This document shows, one piece after another, positions 1-11,898 of a stretch of 64,000 bases of DNA. The position numbers and the translations under genes were made by a program. This stretch comes from Geranomyces variabilis (taxonomy: Eukaryota; Chytridiomycota; Chytridiomycetes; Spizellomycetales; Powellomycetaceae). The notes under the pieces were generated by a model, which had not been told where the DNA came from, did no database searches, and saw nothing but the letters and a program-made list of their open reading frames with translations. Position 1 is the first letter of the stretch, and every line of letters starts with the position of its first letter. Location: positions 531,028 through 595,027 of the forward strand of contig JADGJP010000012.1 in the NCBI GenBank assembly GCA_027603065.1. Direction: 5' to 3'.

Positions 1-978
1 TTGTCGCCGGCTTTTGCGGACGGTCGGCCGAGACGGATCGCGTGTGCAGATTGGGACTGTCTTCTGGGTTGGAGCGCGGGGGCGTGGGCAGCGTGCCCGC
101 CGCAGCTGCAAAAGATGCTGCTGTAGCGATAGGGTCGGGGCGCGGACCCGGCGGCGTGCGCAGGATACCTGGCGGTGGAGTCGGCCGGGAACTCGCAACC
201 GCGGCCGCTGCACTTTGCGGCTCGGTGTTTTTCAAAAACTCTGCCCAGTGAGTGGCGTCGCCTTTTTGTGACGCCAGGCCATCTATTTCGGAGCGGTCGC
301 CAGCGACCGCCGATTTTGGCTCTAGCTTGCCGCCGCGGGCGGTGATGCCGTCGTCGTCGACCTCGATCTGTTGCATTTGATCGGGCGTCGAGGTGAGCTT
401 TTTAGTCTCGTTGGACATGAGCAAGGCCTCAAAGTCGGACGCCATCCGAGGGTCCGGCGGCGGGCGCTAATGGAAAGATAAAAAAGGAGAGTGCGTTTAG
501 CATCAACGACTACAGTCAGTTCATCCAGTCTTCCGGGTGCATTTCTTACGTTCAGAGACATATTTGGTGCGCTCTGATAGGACTCTCGGGCGTATCCTCC
601 TCCTGTTCCTGCCGCTATACCAGGTCCATGCGGCCCGCTTATGCTGGCGAGTCTGTTGAGACTGTTTTTGGAACCGTGCGCGGTTTTGCGAAAGACGTTT
701 GCGAGGTTGGAGGTCAGCGACGAGTCTCTAGGGCTGTATGCAATTGGCGCCGCAGGGTCTGGGAATGAGGAAGGGTGGTGGGTGGTGGAGGAGGAAGACG
801 ACGTTGGGGAGATGGGCGAGACCGGGCCGTTGGCTTCTTGGATTTGCTGCAGCTGGAAGAGCTGGCGCTGAATGTCTTTTTGCTGGCGGTCAACGGCGAG
901 CGAGAGCGGCGAGGGTGCAGCCGTAGGTGGAGCACTGCTACTCATATTACTGCTGCTGCTACCGGCAGACGCCAACAT
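1..978 (-). CDS. Ser/Pro-rich protein of unknown function, 3' end beyond window
   Basis: The reading frame opens at an ATG at 978 and runs off the left edge, giving about 310 visible residues. Two exons are supported: 978-514 and 466-1. The 47-base intron (513-467) begins GTAGTC and ends TTAG, and removing it keeps the frame. The N-terminus is rich in Ser, Pro and Ala. A Gln-rich stretch (DIQRQLFQLQQIQEANG) looks helical. Past the junction a more ordered patch (DFEALLMSNETKKLTSTPDQ) is followed by proline-rich sequence. I do not recognise a family. The low-complexity composition suggests a scaffold or regulatory protein, but no function can be assigned. The upstream region carries long purine/pyrimidine tracts, as before several other genes here. 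Confidence 0.6.
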
Positions 979-1457
979 TTTTTGCTTGGTTGTTGCGAGG
1001 GCCCTGGCGAGGGAGGGCTGGGAGCGAGAGAGCGAGAGAGAAGAAAGGCTTGGGATTTTCTTTGTGCTCGGGCGGCAAGTGTGTGGGGCGTACGAACGAG
1101 GGAGCGGCGGCTTTCGTGCGGTCGTGGGCGTTAGGGTGTGGCAGCCCGTCGGAGTTGAAAGCCAGACACGAAAGGCAAGCAAGGGTCGAAATGGATGGGA
1201 TACACAGGAAGGGAGCCTGCCCTCGTGCTGTAGCTGCCCGCGAACGAAAGAGAGAGAGCGAGAGAGAGAGAAGTAGAGAGAAAGATGAGGACGACGAAAG
1301 AGGAAGAAGGTGGACGAGATGAGGAATGCCGAGAAGAAGAAGCGGCGGCGGGCGGCGGCGGCACCACAAGAAACACTCACTGCTACGATATGTACAGTAT
1401 GCTGCACTCGCTCTCTCTGCTGCCCGCCCATGCGGCTTGCCTCTGCTTGTCTCTCTC

Positions 1458-1489
<32 letters not shown>

Positions 1490-2511
1490 GTGCGACTGTT
1501 GTGCGCTGGTTCGTTTCCGCACGAGGGGACGACGGCCGGCGGGGAGAGAGCGCAGAAGGACAAGCCGCTCGACCGCTGGCGCCTTGCGCGTTTCACCTTT
1601 TGCGTTTCCGTCTCTTTCTTTCTTTAAGGAGCACAAGAGGCGTTGCTGCTAAACCTATAGACAGTATTATATAGTAGACTCTCTCCGGCCGACCCAGACG
1701 GGTGGCGCGAACAACAACTGCATTTCGCATTTCTCTCCCCAGGCTTTACAGGTTCGGCAGTTACCTTGGGAGGTCGGTCGGGTTGGGTCCCGAGGCTTGG
1801 CTCAGGGCAATTTTTCATAATGGCTATGTTTGTTTGGAGGTAATACTTATACATAAAGATGCAAGTTGTCTGTCGACCCGTGTGCAATTACAGTTTTCAG
1901 ATAATGGGATGCGATCAAGGTACGCCTTTTGCCAGACACTGACGAGGCGGAGAGGCGCCGCCGTACGCTTGTCGTGTGGGGTTGCAAGAGTCACGCACGC
2001 TGCCTGGCATTGCGGCGATGCCCGGAACGCCTTCCTTGGCTTGCTTAAACAGCCCGTTCTTGGAACTGTCCAACGGGGTTTTCTGCCGGCAACAAGGCCG
2101 CGCAGCACATGGATGTCCTGCTCAAGCTGCCTCGAAGGATTCAAGGCGGCGTCTTTCCAGTCGTCCGCGGCCCATTCCCAGAAAGCATAATTCTTAATCG
2201 TTCTCGGGACTACAACGAGTGAAATCTTCCCGAAGGGGGATCATGGATGTCATCTCACTCGCCGGAGAATATGGGCGAGGCATACAGCGCGCAAGTCTGT
2301 CCTGTCCGTGTCTGGATCCGGGACCTGTCAAACACTTGCTGTTGTTGAATAATTATGGACCTATCGCGCTAATTTTGGTCCAGTCCCGTCTCAGATTCTC
2401 TCTCTGTGTGAATACTCTCTGGCTCAAAATACCATTCCATCTGTCTAACTAAACCTACTTTAGCATAAGTCCGGCCTACAGTAACCAAGTCTCAAGTCCC
2501 TCCGCCGTGTT
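979..2511. other. Intergenic stretch with pyrimidine-rich repeats
   Basis: No gene is supported. The part next to the partial gene (about 1010-1640) is dominated by GA/CT tracts, probably its promoter or 5' leader. Between 1980 and 2220 a short plus-strand frame ending at 2220 (KLPRRIQGGVFPVVRG within it) has protein-like composition. It lacks a start and is closed by a stop just upstream, so it may be chance or a relic. Confidence 0.4.
1450..1489. repeat. (CT)n microsatellite
   Basis: Nearly pure CT dinucleotides with one G interruption, upstream of the minus-strand Ser/Pro-rich gene. A matching GA tract lies at about 1250-1275. Confidence 0.9.
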
Positions 2512-5500
2512 TCAAGACACGGCGCCTCCGTCTGCGGGCTGTCCAGAGCCCGGCAAAAGCGCAGCATTGGGAAGCGGCGGCGGCCGCAGACCAGCACGCT
2601 CAGCCTCGTGCTTCTTGCGCACGTAGACATTGTATTCGGCCTATGTGGGATGTGCTCATCAGTCTTCAAGTCAAAAAGTTAGACCGTTCTTTTGTCTTGC
2701 GCTTACCCTGATTTTCGCCGACCGCATCCGTCCTTCATTCTGCGCACCATTGTCCTCGCCGCCGCCTTTGGCACCAAGCGGACTCCCATTGCCCGCCGCT
2801 GTAGCCGCCGCCGCCGCCGCGTGTCGCCTTTGCGCCATCCCGCCCTCGTCTTCACTTTCCGACACCGGCACGCTGCTGTTTGCGCCATTGCGAGGCGGTT
2901 TCTTGTGCGCGGCGGCTGCGACAAGATCCTTGTCGAGCGAGTCGATGAGATTGCCTGCTTCGCGGAGATCGCGGTCGAGGTTGAAAAGGACGGAGCGGTG
3001 CCGGTCGTTTTTGCGAAAGACAGTGGGGAGTTTGCTAACGTGCGACAAAAGCAAGAGGGAGTGAGCGACGCGTTCATAGCAGCTGCAGGTGCAAGCAAGC
3101 AAGCAGCCGTGTGCATGCCTCTTTCCGCCGAACGCACCTTTTGGCAGCTTTTGTGTCGTCATGTCTGGAGATTGAAGTAGAGGTTATCACTTAGTCTTAT
3201 TCAGCTATATGTAATAGACCGGCGCAAAGCGGCAGCTGCCTTACCCGTCGGTGCCCTCGGTGTCAGCGTCGCGGCCGTCAGCTTCCTGATCCCGCCTGTT
3301 TTGAAGGGAGATACGAAAGAGAGATAGTTTAGCATGCTGCCCGGTCAGCTACTCAGAACGCGCATTAGGACGCCCTCACAGTTCTTTGCTCTTCCGGCGC
3401 CGCTGTCGAGGCGCAAAAAACAAAAAGGCAGACGAGAATCAGCAGCACGCTCGGAGGAAATGGCCATTTTGTGTGCACACAAAACACGCTCACCTCCATC
3501 GGCTTGGTAATCCCCTCCAAACTCCGCCTCGACCCACCCACCCCACTCCGCCTTCTCCTCAACCTGCCTTCTTCCGCCCCACCAGCCTCTGCACCCGCCG
3601 CCGCCGCCGGCGGCGGCAAATCCACCCCATCCAAACCCTTTAATGTATGCACAAACTGTGTGCGCAAAACCTGTCGCTCCGTCTCAACTTTAGTCCGCTG
3701 CTGCGCCTCGCGCTCGAGCAAGGCGCCCTGTTTACGAATGTGATCTGCCAGCCGCTGTTTTTCCAGATCGGCGTCTTTGAGTTTCTTGAGTAGCGTTTGC
3801 GTGTCTGCTGCGCGGCGGGATTTGGTTGCTGAGCTGGGTGAGCGTTTTGTAGCGTGGTCTAGCAAAAGGGCGGAATGGGGGCTTAATGACAGATGAAAAC
3901 TTCTGGAAAGCTTATTGTGGGGAAGTCTTACGCCTGGCTTCGGATTCTTTGAGTCGCGCTGCTAGATCGCGGTTCTCGTCCTCAAGCTTGTGGTACCGCT
4001 CGCGCTCGGCGTCCATGTGTTTCTTGAACTGGTAGCGGAGGTTCAGATTCGCCTGAATGGGCCGCAACAGGTAAGTGAAAAGAGATGAGTCAGACTTGGT
4101 ATGCGAATACTTTCCGCAGAGCCCCGCAATTGTAGAAGTGACCACTTACCTCAACACTAGTCGGCACGACAGTCGTGACACGCGGCAAGACCCCATGCCG
4201 CTCCTGCTCCCTTTGCACGCGTTTTCTCAACTCCCGCGCGGCTTTCCGTTCCGCATCGCGCTCATCCGTCACATTCAACAACTCCTCATACAGGTCGCGC
4301 ATGCGCTTCACAAGCGCCTCGACCTCTTCCTGCGGCGTCATGCCTTCTCTCAAGCCCAAATCCAGCGGCTTGCGCACCGCAGGACGCGACGGCTCCGCAC
4401 CTGACGCCCCACCCGCAGCTGACAAATACGATGTTGACGCAGCGTGCGTTCTGCGCAACGTTTCTATCGCGACGAGGGCGGTTCCCGCGTGCCAGGGCGG
4501 GCGCTTGCTTCCTGCGACGGGGATGCGTGTGCGTGGAAATATTACGCGGCGACCGGTCGCTCCACCACTGCTGCGTGGGCGCCCACCACCGCTGCGAGGT
4601 CGCGTTGAGGTCGCGCCGCCTGGCTGGTCGTATACTCCTGCGTGACGCAGCGTCGAGGCCGCGTAGTGTGGGATGGTGGAGCTGGCGGGCTGGTGTGGTT
4701 GTTGTGCCTGCTGGTGGGCTGCGGCAGCGGTAGGGTCAAATGGCGGCGGTGCCTTGGCATGCGCGGCAGCGCGCGCTGCGAGATGTGCAGGAAGCTTGAA
4801 CGGTTTCACCATACCGTGGTGCTGCTCGCTAGCGACGGGTTGCGGCGGAGCAGGCGGATATATCGTCATGCTGCCATGCACGACCATCCCTGCGTTTGCG
4901 ACGCCGCCAGCACGTTTTTTCCCGCCCAGTTGCTGCTGTTGTTGCTGAGTAGGCACATTCATGCGCTCCTGCAGCGCGGTCTCAGCCTCGAATGCGGCAT
5001 TGTCGTACGTCTGCAGAACGCTGGGTTTACGATCGACGCGGTCATCCCAAGGCGGTTTTGGTGCGCTGGGCTGCTGTTGCGGGTCGCGACTGCGCGAGCG
5101 GGCGGGTTTTCGCTTCACAGGGGGCATTGACACAGCGGGAGGCTCTTCGTAATGGAGCTGCTGGTGCGGCGCAGGATGAGCAGCACTATTATCGTGTATT
5201 ATGGCTGGTTCGCCAACCCGGATCTCGTTAGTCAGGTGCGCCCGTGACTGCTGAGGATGCAGTTGCTGCTCGTGCGGGATCTCCTGTTGTGACGGCTGCC
5301 GTGGCTGCACATGGGCAACCTTTTCGATCTTTTGCACCAAATGATGCACCGCTCCGCCCGTCGGTGTCTCATGCACGGGCTGTTGTTCCTCTTGATAATG
5401 TCCAGGGCCAACGGCGACCTCATCAACCACAACGGCTTTCCCTTTACCGCGCGGCGGCGGCGCGGTATGAACCGGATCCGCGGGCGGAGGCTGCTGCTCT

Positions 5501-6113
5501 ACCAGCGGCGGCGCATGTGGCGGAGGGACTGCGATTGGAACCGTCGAGTCGATAGCGCCGGCCGCGACTGGTACGGGCACCGGCTCGTTACTTTGACCAC
5601 GGCCTGTCGGTCTGCTTCCGCCTCGGCCACGGCGCGGTGGCAGTCCTCGCCGCCCACGTGGCGGTGTTCCCGTTTCATCCTAGACAAAAGCCAGAGATTA
5701 CCATAAATCAGCACCTTCCGGCCGAATTACACAGACACATCTTGACGCTAATCTTCACATGGTACCTCGCCTACAGTCCAGCTCGTCGGCTGAGCCCGCG
5801 GTGCCTCATTCCCGGGCGGAGGCGCAGACACGCCGTCAGCATACTCGGGAATGACGAACGCTTTGGCCTTTCCGATCGGCGCGTCGGGATCAAACACGGG
5901 AGCACGCGCGGCGGCAGGGAGCTCGCGGCGAGGTTTAACTTTGATATGCTCATTGGGCTGCTGGGCGGCCGCCGCTGGCGGAGGTGGTGGCTGCTGATGC
6001 TGTTGCTGTTGCTCATGTTGTTGCAGATGCTGCTGGGAGTTTGACTCAACCGTGAGCGTAGCCGAGTTGTTCAAGCTCTCGCCCGAGTTCTTTTTTTTGC
6101 CAAAGAACCCCAT
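2512..6113 (-). CDS. Gln/Pro-rich coiled-coil protein, nine exons
   Basis: A chain of nine exons joins in frame: 6113-5766, 5679-4150, 4052-3932, 3858-3494, 3402-3380, 3295-3245, 3164-3138, 3034-2707 and 2640-2512, giving 973 residues. All introns are GT-AG; the clearest donors are GTAAGT (after 4150) and GTAAGC (after 2707). For the first intron a second donor 15 bases upstream is also possible. The protein starts MGFFGKKKNS, then has poly-Gln and poly-Pro stretches and a basic RG-rich patch. From about residue 520 it turns into charged heptad-like sequence (EVEALVKRMRDLYEELLN, then LLKKLKDADLEKQRLADHIR), which indicates coiled coils. A Ser/acidic linker follows and the C-terminus is VYVRKKHEAERAG plus a short tail. 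I do not recognise a family; a structural or cytoskeletal role is a guess from the coiled coils. The tiny exons of 23, 51 and 27 bases are supported only by frame continuity. Confidence 0.7.
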
Positions 6114-6572
6114 TAGATGTCCGGCTCACGGCTGGTGCAGCGCTTTTATTTTATGCGCGCTATTCGCCCAGGTTCTTGATATAGACTGCTCAAAGTTTGT
6201 GTACTCGCTTCCAATGTTTGTCGCGGGATAAGGTAGGTTCCAGAAGCTGTCGATCGCGAAATTCCACAAAATACGAGGCCAGAGGAGTCAAAGTGTTGTT
6301 CTCGACCGCAACAAAAAAACTTCTTGACGAGAGCTTCGTGCCTTTGCGTGGGGACAGTGTCCCGGTGTTCGCGGCACTGGCCAGACTGACAGACACGAAA
6401 AGAAGCAGCCAGCAAGCATGCGCGATGAGTAAAGGATAGGTAGGTTCCGGCGGGCATGATGACGAGCCCTGCTTACCGAGCCCCCTCCCAGCCTGCCCTC
6501 TGACGAAGTGATTTTCGGACAGCTATTTGCGGCGACACCGCCAGCGCCACGTTCTTTGTTACATCAGCCAGT

Positions 6573-6591
6573 CACGTGTGCATGTCACGTG
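6573..6591. promoter_or_regulatory. Paired CACGTG (E-box) sites
   Basis: Two TCACGTG elements 13 bases apart, about 460 bases upstream of the coiled-coil gene start. CACGTG is the classic site of bHLH factors such as Cbf1 and Pho4; that such a factor binds here is inference. The same element precedes several other genes in the window. Confidence 0.4.
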
Positions 6592-7050
6592 CGTGTGTGT
6601 GATCGCTTTGCAACAAACGTGCGCAGCGCTTTTCAGGCGCGGCCTGGCACTTGTGTGTCTTGTGCAATGGGAGGGAGACTTGGGCGGAATAATAATACAG
6701 CGATCACAAGAGAGAATACAATTGCAATTGTGAGCTCGGATCTCCGGGCGGACCGGACGGTGTGGGGCGCTGTTGCTGTTGTTGTTGTAGTTGCGCGCCC
6801 AGTTGCAGGAAAACCGTGGGTCTTTTTCAGCTCAAGTGGGCCCCCGCACATGCGGGCGGGGACTTGGCGAATGGGGAAGAGATGGACGACGATGGACTGT
6901 CCGCCAATGACGTGGAATTCATACTTTATACGAGTACATATCGGGCGATCGTTGATTCAATTCACTCCGTCTGTGCACAAAGTGGGTGGTGGACTCGATT
7001 CATTTTGAGGCCGTCCGGAAGCCGCGGACAAACCGACCCGTGGGTTTTTG

Positions 7051-7088
7051 AGTACAAATACAAGTACAAGTACAAGTACAAGTACAAG
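7051..7088. repeat. (AGTACA)n hexanucleotide microsatellite
   Basis: Six near-perfect tandem copies of AGTACA/ACAAGT, followed by a GA-rich tract at about 7117-7170, in the homeobox promoter region. Confidence 0.9.
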
Positions 7089-7650
7089 CAGCTCATGCTC
7101 CCCCACATGGCTGGACAGCGAGAGAGAGACAGAGCGACAAAGAGAGAGAGAGAGACAGAGCGACAGAGACCCGCTCTTTCGGATGTGGCTTGCTTGTAAC
7201 AGGACAGGTGGCGATGCCCGCGGGCAGTGGGCCATGCGGTCGAGGAGACCGACAGCCACAGTTGCCCCTTTCATCTTTCCTCCTTTTCTCTTACTCGCCT
7301 TGGCCGGACAGCCCAAAGACCCGGGGGTGCGTGCATGTTGACATCATGACTCTCTCTCCTGCTGGCCCGCCGCCAGCTGACCTCGTCCACTCGCATTTCC
7401 CGCCCGGTCTCGGCCCTCACCCATCCCAGGCCAAAGCGGCGGCGGCTGCAACTGCACCCTGTTTTTTTTTTCCCTGTGTTTAATCATTTAATACTGCGCG
7501 TCTGCTCGCTCGCCCCCCCGCCATCGTTTTCTCCTAGTCTTCTTGACTGCGCACATCCTTTCTTTTCCTTCTTTATACCGCTTTTCTCGTAAAAGAAGAA
7601 AAAAAGTCTCACTTTTGTGCAATAATCCTCGATCATTCTCGCGCTCAAAG

Positions 7651-10028
7651 ATGGACACTGCGCAGGCGCCATTACCGTCCGAGCTGCAGTCACTCACACT
7701 AGCAGAAGACCGGTTGGAAAAAGCATCTCTGGCACCGCGGCAACCGCCGCGACCAGTCTCGACGACTACCAACACTCACACCGCGGCTACCAAGACCGTC
7801 CCTAACCATCATGCTGCTAGTAAATCCGTTAATGCTGCTGCCAAGTCGGGCCTCTCGCCAGCGCCACTGCCGCCACCGCCACCGCACACTGCCGCCGCCC
7901 CCACCACCACCACGGCCTCTACCGGCGGTGGCGACCCTGAAGTCAAGAAAAAGCGCAGGGTCCTCCTCGCCTCGCAGCTCGAGATTCTCGAGCGCTCGTT
8001 TGCCATCAGTCAGAGCCCAAGCAACGCCGTGCGCGCCGGCCTTGCTGTCCAGCTCGAGATCCCAGAAAGGAACGTGCAGATCTGGTTCCAGAACAGGTGT
8101 GTGTCAGTATTTGTGTGTGCATGCCTGTCAGAATGTTAAAGCGTGAGAATTTCTCACACTCGCTCTTTTTTTGATCTGGCAGACGCGCCAAATACAAGCG
8201 AACGGCCGAGCTGTCGGCTGCTGCTGCATCTGCCAACGGCGGCAGCAAAGTGCCCGCTACTAACCGGTCTACTGCCGCCGCTGCTGGAGCTTCGTCGGGC
8301 CGTGGGCCCGTAAAAGTCCACGGTATCAAGTCAAACGCCTCCAAGTCATCAAGCAAATCGCCTTCGGCTACCGAAAAACCGACTGTAGCGGTCCGCTCCG
8401 CTGCTTTCGCTGCAACTGGTGCCGCATGCTCGCAACGGCCAAATGCTGCTGCTGCTGCTGCTGCTGGAGGCGGCTCGTCTAGGCCAGCGCTGTCGAAATC
8501 CTTAACTATGAATGTTACCTCGCCAGCAGGCTCAACCACCACAGCACCCAACACGACTACTGCCAACCGTCGTCCAACGGCCGCCTCCATCGCCGCCAGA
8601 CGTCGCGACCGTCGCAAACGCACTGCGCAAGCCGCCGCCTACCCGCCCAGAAAGCCCGCAGCCGGCATCATCTCCAAATCCAACTCCTCCTCATCCGGCA
8701 AAACCCCCTCGTCAATCATGACCAGCAGCAACAAAGAAAGACGGTCGCAGTCACAGACGTTGACCACGCCGACTTCGTCGTCGACCCAGTCCGCGCCGTA
8801 CCCGAGCCCAAACATGGTGGCGTGCGAGGCGATGGCGGCTGCGCAGCAGCAGTTTGAAGCCATGTCGTGCGTCGACATTGACGGCGAGCTCGCTGGTGCC
8901 GCCGTTTATACCGCGGGCGACGAGTTTGTCACTTTCCAGGACCCTCGGGATCCGCATGGTAATTGAATACTTGTTGTAATCATATTTTTGGCCGAAAATA
9001 CTCACAAATTTGCTGCTTTTTTCTGTCTTTTAGCATCAGTCTACGCGCGCATGCTTCCTTTCCAAACGCCCGATGGCTTTCCTCGCGAGATGGATATGGA
9101 AATGGACATGGACATGCTTGTCTCGTCCCAGCCATGTTGCTACCCATGCTATATGGACTGCTGTTACAGCACTGCAGGCCAACCGCCGCCTTTGCAAGTT
9201 CCCGGCAGACCCATAGGCAGCCTGTCTCCAAGCCTAACCGACGAGCTCCATTTTGGCTGCAGCGGCGCACTTTCAGCGAATACCACCACAGCTCCGCTAA
9301 TGCTGCACGATCTGGGAGAACAGCAGCAGCAGCAGCAGCAAGATGACGACCTCGCGGCTTTCACCGATGCGGCTGGCGTGTTGCCTCCGCTGTACTTTTC
9401 GCAAGAGGTTGCTGACCGCGAGCCGTCCGCGCCTCCGGCCGCACCCGATGCAGATGCAACTGGCCAGGCCGCCGCCTCTGCAGCTGACGACCCCGCTTCG
9501 CAAGAAGAGCAGCTCCCTACCTCATCCCCAGCACAACAACAGGATGTCATGTCTTCACCCTCTGCAGTCGACCCTCTCGACAAACTTCCCATGTATCCGC
9601 AACAACAACAGCTCCACCACCACCGCCATCAGGCCGCAGGAATGTACCCGACACCCCTCGCCAATACCTCGTACCTTTCGCTCCCCATCGAATACGCCTA
9701 CACAGATTTCTACTTGCAGCAGCAGCAACAACAACAACAACACCAAAGTCAGCATCACCATCAATTTGCCGTTCCACCACCGCCATGCCAGGTCCATCGC
9801 GCGCGCACGTTTCACGATGACTTTGCCCTTCACTCGAGTACTGCGTCTGTCCCGCCGGCGATGCATCCAGCCCGCCGCCGGCACTCGGTTGCGACTCCCT
9901 ATGATTTGAGCTGTCTTGCGGGTTTTGCGGACCCGATGGCTGCTGCTGCTGCTGCAGCTGCAGAGGCGTTTTATCAGCCTTCGACTACTGCGTATGAAAT
10001 GTCGAACGGCGCCTTCTATGCGTATTGA
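7651..10028 (+). CDS. Homeodomain transcription factor
   Basis: Three exons (7651-8096, 8183-8958, 9034-10028) join to 738 residues. The first intron begins GTGTGT and splits an Arg codon inside the recognition helix; once joined the helix reads NVQIWFQNRRAKYKR. The homeodomain spans about residues 98-157, with Trp, Phe, Asn and Arg at the invariant helix-3 positions and Gln at position 50, so sequence-specific nuclear DNA binding is well supported. The N-terminal 95 residues are Thr/Pro/Ala-rich. After the homeodomain come poly-Ala, Ser-rich and basic stretches, then a long C-terminus with poly-Gln tracts, a Cys/Met-rich patch (MLVSSQPCCYPCYMDCC) and poly-Ala, typical of activation or low-complexity regions. 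It is a typical (non-TALE) homeodomain, without the three-residue loop extension. The start is the first ATG after a pyrimidine-rich leader. Targets are unknown. Confidence 0.88.
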
Positions 10029-10455
10029 GAAACGGTCTCTCGTCTATGACCTCTTCCTCTTTTCTTTTTGTCCTTATCCTTATTCGGCATGTATGCCTTT
10101 TTTGGGTTTTTCTATGATACCTTCCCTTGTCCGCCCTTCGGCGTTATGTATATCACACCTCTGATTGTGCCTTCCTTTTTGTCCTATCCGTGACTTATGT
10201 GCGTGTGTGTTATTTAAACAGTTGTATACCCCTCCCCAACCCACCGCCTTGTATGTATGTACCTTATAAGTTTACTTGTATCTACATTTCCGTCTCTGTT
10301 AGTGCTCGACGTTAAACCCTGCGCTGCTGCTCCACCTGCTCCACACTCTTCTACCCCAAGTTTAAAACCGCTGCAGAGGCCCGGCGTGCCTCCCGCAATC
10401 CTACAGGCTCGACTTCGGCAAGTTAACAAGCGAGAACGAACACAAAGGGGCCACT
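10029..10455. other. Intergenic, tail of homeobox gene to next start
   Basis: About 430 bases, T-rich and C-rich, probably the homeobox gene 3' UTR and the promoter of the next plus-strand gene. No other feature is seen. Confidence 0.4.
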
Positions 10456-11898
10456 ATGGTCTCGCCACCTCCAGCACAGCCGCCGCCGCGGCCGCTCCTC
10501 CTCTCAGCAATACTCGCACTCGCCCGCTTCTACTACCGCAGCCGTGGACAGCTCGCTTACTTTGTGGCCACCACGCTACGCACGCCGCTCTACGCGGTCC
10601 TGAGCGTGATCTTCCCTACATGGACACGCGTGATCTCCCCACGGCCCGGCAGCACGATGCTGAACTGCGTATGGCTGGCGCAGGTCCTTGGCGTGCGTGC
10701 AGTGCACAAAGCAGAGATTGAGAAACTGGATGGGAGCCGTGGACTTGTAGGCGGCGTGGTCCGCGTGCGGTGCTGGACGGATGAAGATGGAAACAGCGAG
10801 GAGGAACGCCAAAATGGACGGACGTTTGTGCTAAAGACGTCGCTTGCAACGGCTAATGGGCGTTTGGGAACGATTATTGCGGGCAGGGTGCGCGAAGCGA
10901 GGCTGTATAATGCAAAGGAGGGATGGGTTCCGGAAGGGACACGCCCACGCGTGTGGTACGCATGGGCGTCTGCTTTCTTTGGCGAGTATGTGATGCTGAT
11001 GGAGGACCTTGCCGACGGTGGTAATGCTGACAGCCGTGCGGTGGACACAAACATGGTGCTGGGGAACCAAGTGTGGGGCGTTCCCGCTGCGATTGCGGCG
11101 CGCATGCCGGAGTGGGCTCAGGCGACCGCTGACGCGGGCGAGCGCGACGCAGGCTGGCTGCGCGTGTTGACAAACATGTTTGAAGGTGTGGCCGACATGC
11201 ATGCACGGTGGTGGAATGACCCGCGGCTGCTACTTCCTGCGAACGGGTTCAAGTCGGCAGAGTGGTACCGTGGCAGTGGGCGGATCGGCTGGGAGCTCGC
11301 CATGGACGCCGCACGCCGCAATTGGGCGCGAGGGAAACTCATCCGCGCCAAGGATGGCAAGATCTCGCTTTCGCTGAAACTTGTCGCCATTGTTGACAGG
11401 TCGCTCGCGCAGGCCGATTTCGCCCATGTTCTCGCGCACTGCCGCTCAACGCCTTTCACGCTCACCCACGGCGATTTCCACGCCGCAAACCAATCCACAG
11501 TCTTCACTTCCTCCCCCTCCTCCTCCTCGCCAGAGAAATGCACGCAGCGGCTATATGACTGGTCTGAGGCCGGCCCGTACACGCCACCTGTCGACCTGGC
11601 TCAGCTCCTCATCTCGGACCTCCCGCCCAAATTCACAGCCACACACTCGCGCGAGCTAGTCCGCGCGTATCATGCGCGACTCACTCAACAGGGTATTGAT
11701 TATAGCTGGGACGAGTGCTGGACGGCCTTCTGCGAGGGTGGCGTCGAGCGCTGGATCTTTGTATTTGCCATAATGGCCGGGTGGCCGGCCGTGCCTGGGC
11801 CCGCGATCGCTTACTTTCAAGACCAGCTGCTTGCGTTCATTGAGGCCCATGGTGACCGCGAGTGGTATCAGCTTAAACCTATCGTTGGTCTTTTATAG
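10456..11898 (+). CDS. APH/EcKinase-like phosphotransferase
   Basis: A single-exon frame of 480 residues starting at ATG 10456. Kinase-like signatures of the aminoglycoside/choline phosphotransferase fold are visible: a Lys in FVLKTSL (about residue 126) as the candidate nucleotide-binding lysine, EYVMLMEDLADG as the hinge, the catalytic-loop motif LTHGDFHAANQ (HGDxHxxN, about residue 337), and YDWSEAGPYTPPVDLAQLL as the DFG-equivalent metal-binding segment followed by the usual Pro-x-DLA pattern. The first 60 residues are hydrophobic and could anchor or target the protein. Such proteins phosphorylate small molecules, but the substrate cannot be read from the sequence. It closely follows the homeobox gene on the same strand with no sign of shared regulation. 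Confidence 0.82.
   Translation: MVSPPPAQPPPRPLLLSAILALARFYYRSRGQLAYFVATTLRTPLYAVLSVIFPTWTRVISPRPGSTMLNCVWLAQVLGVRAVHKAEIEKLDGSRGLVGGVVRVRCWTDEDGNSEEERQNGRTFVLKTSLATANGRLGTIIAGRVREARLYNAKEGWVPEGTRPRVWYAWASAFFGEYVMLMEDLADGGNADSRAVDTNMVLGNQVWGVPAAIAARMPEWAQATADAGERDAGWLRVLTNMFEGVADMHARWWNDPRLLLPANGFKSAEWYRGSGRIGWELAMDAARRNWARGKLIRAKDGKISLSLKLVAIVDRSLAQADFAHVLAHCRSTPFTLTHGDFHAANQSTVFTSSPSSSSPEKCTQRLYDWSEAGPYTPPVDLAQLLISDLPPKFTATHSRELVRAYHARLTQQGIDYSWDECWTAFCEGGVERWIFVFAIMAGWPAVPGPAIAYFQDQLLAFIEAHGDREWYQLKPIVGLL

Larger units (their letters stand above)
6114..7650. other. Divergent intergenic region before the homeobox gene
   Basis: This 1.5 kb separates the coiled-coil gene from the homeobox gene and must hold both promoters. 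Two CACGTG sites lie at 6573 and 6586, and simple repeats at 7051-7088 and 7120-7170. On the minus strand two overlapping short frames (6146-6457, and one ending at 6190) have protein-like composition; neither has a splice structure or start I can defend. Confidence 0.5.

Noticed and set aside
1285-1674. Several overlapping frames made of Ser-Leu or Arg-Glu repeats
   Set aside because: They are translations of CT/GA microsatellite sequence.
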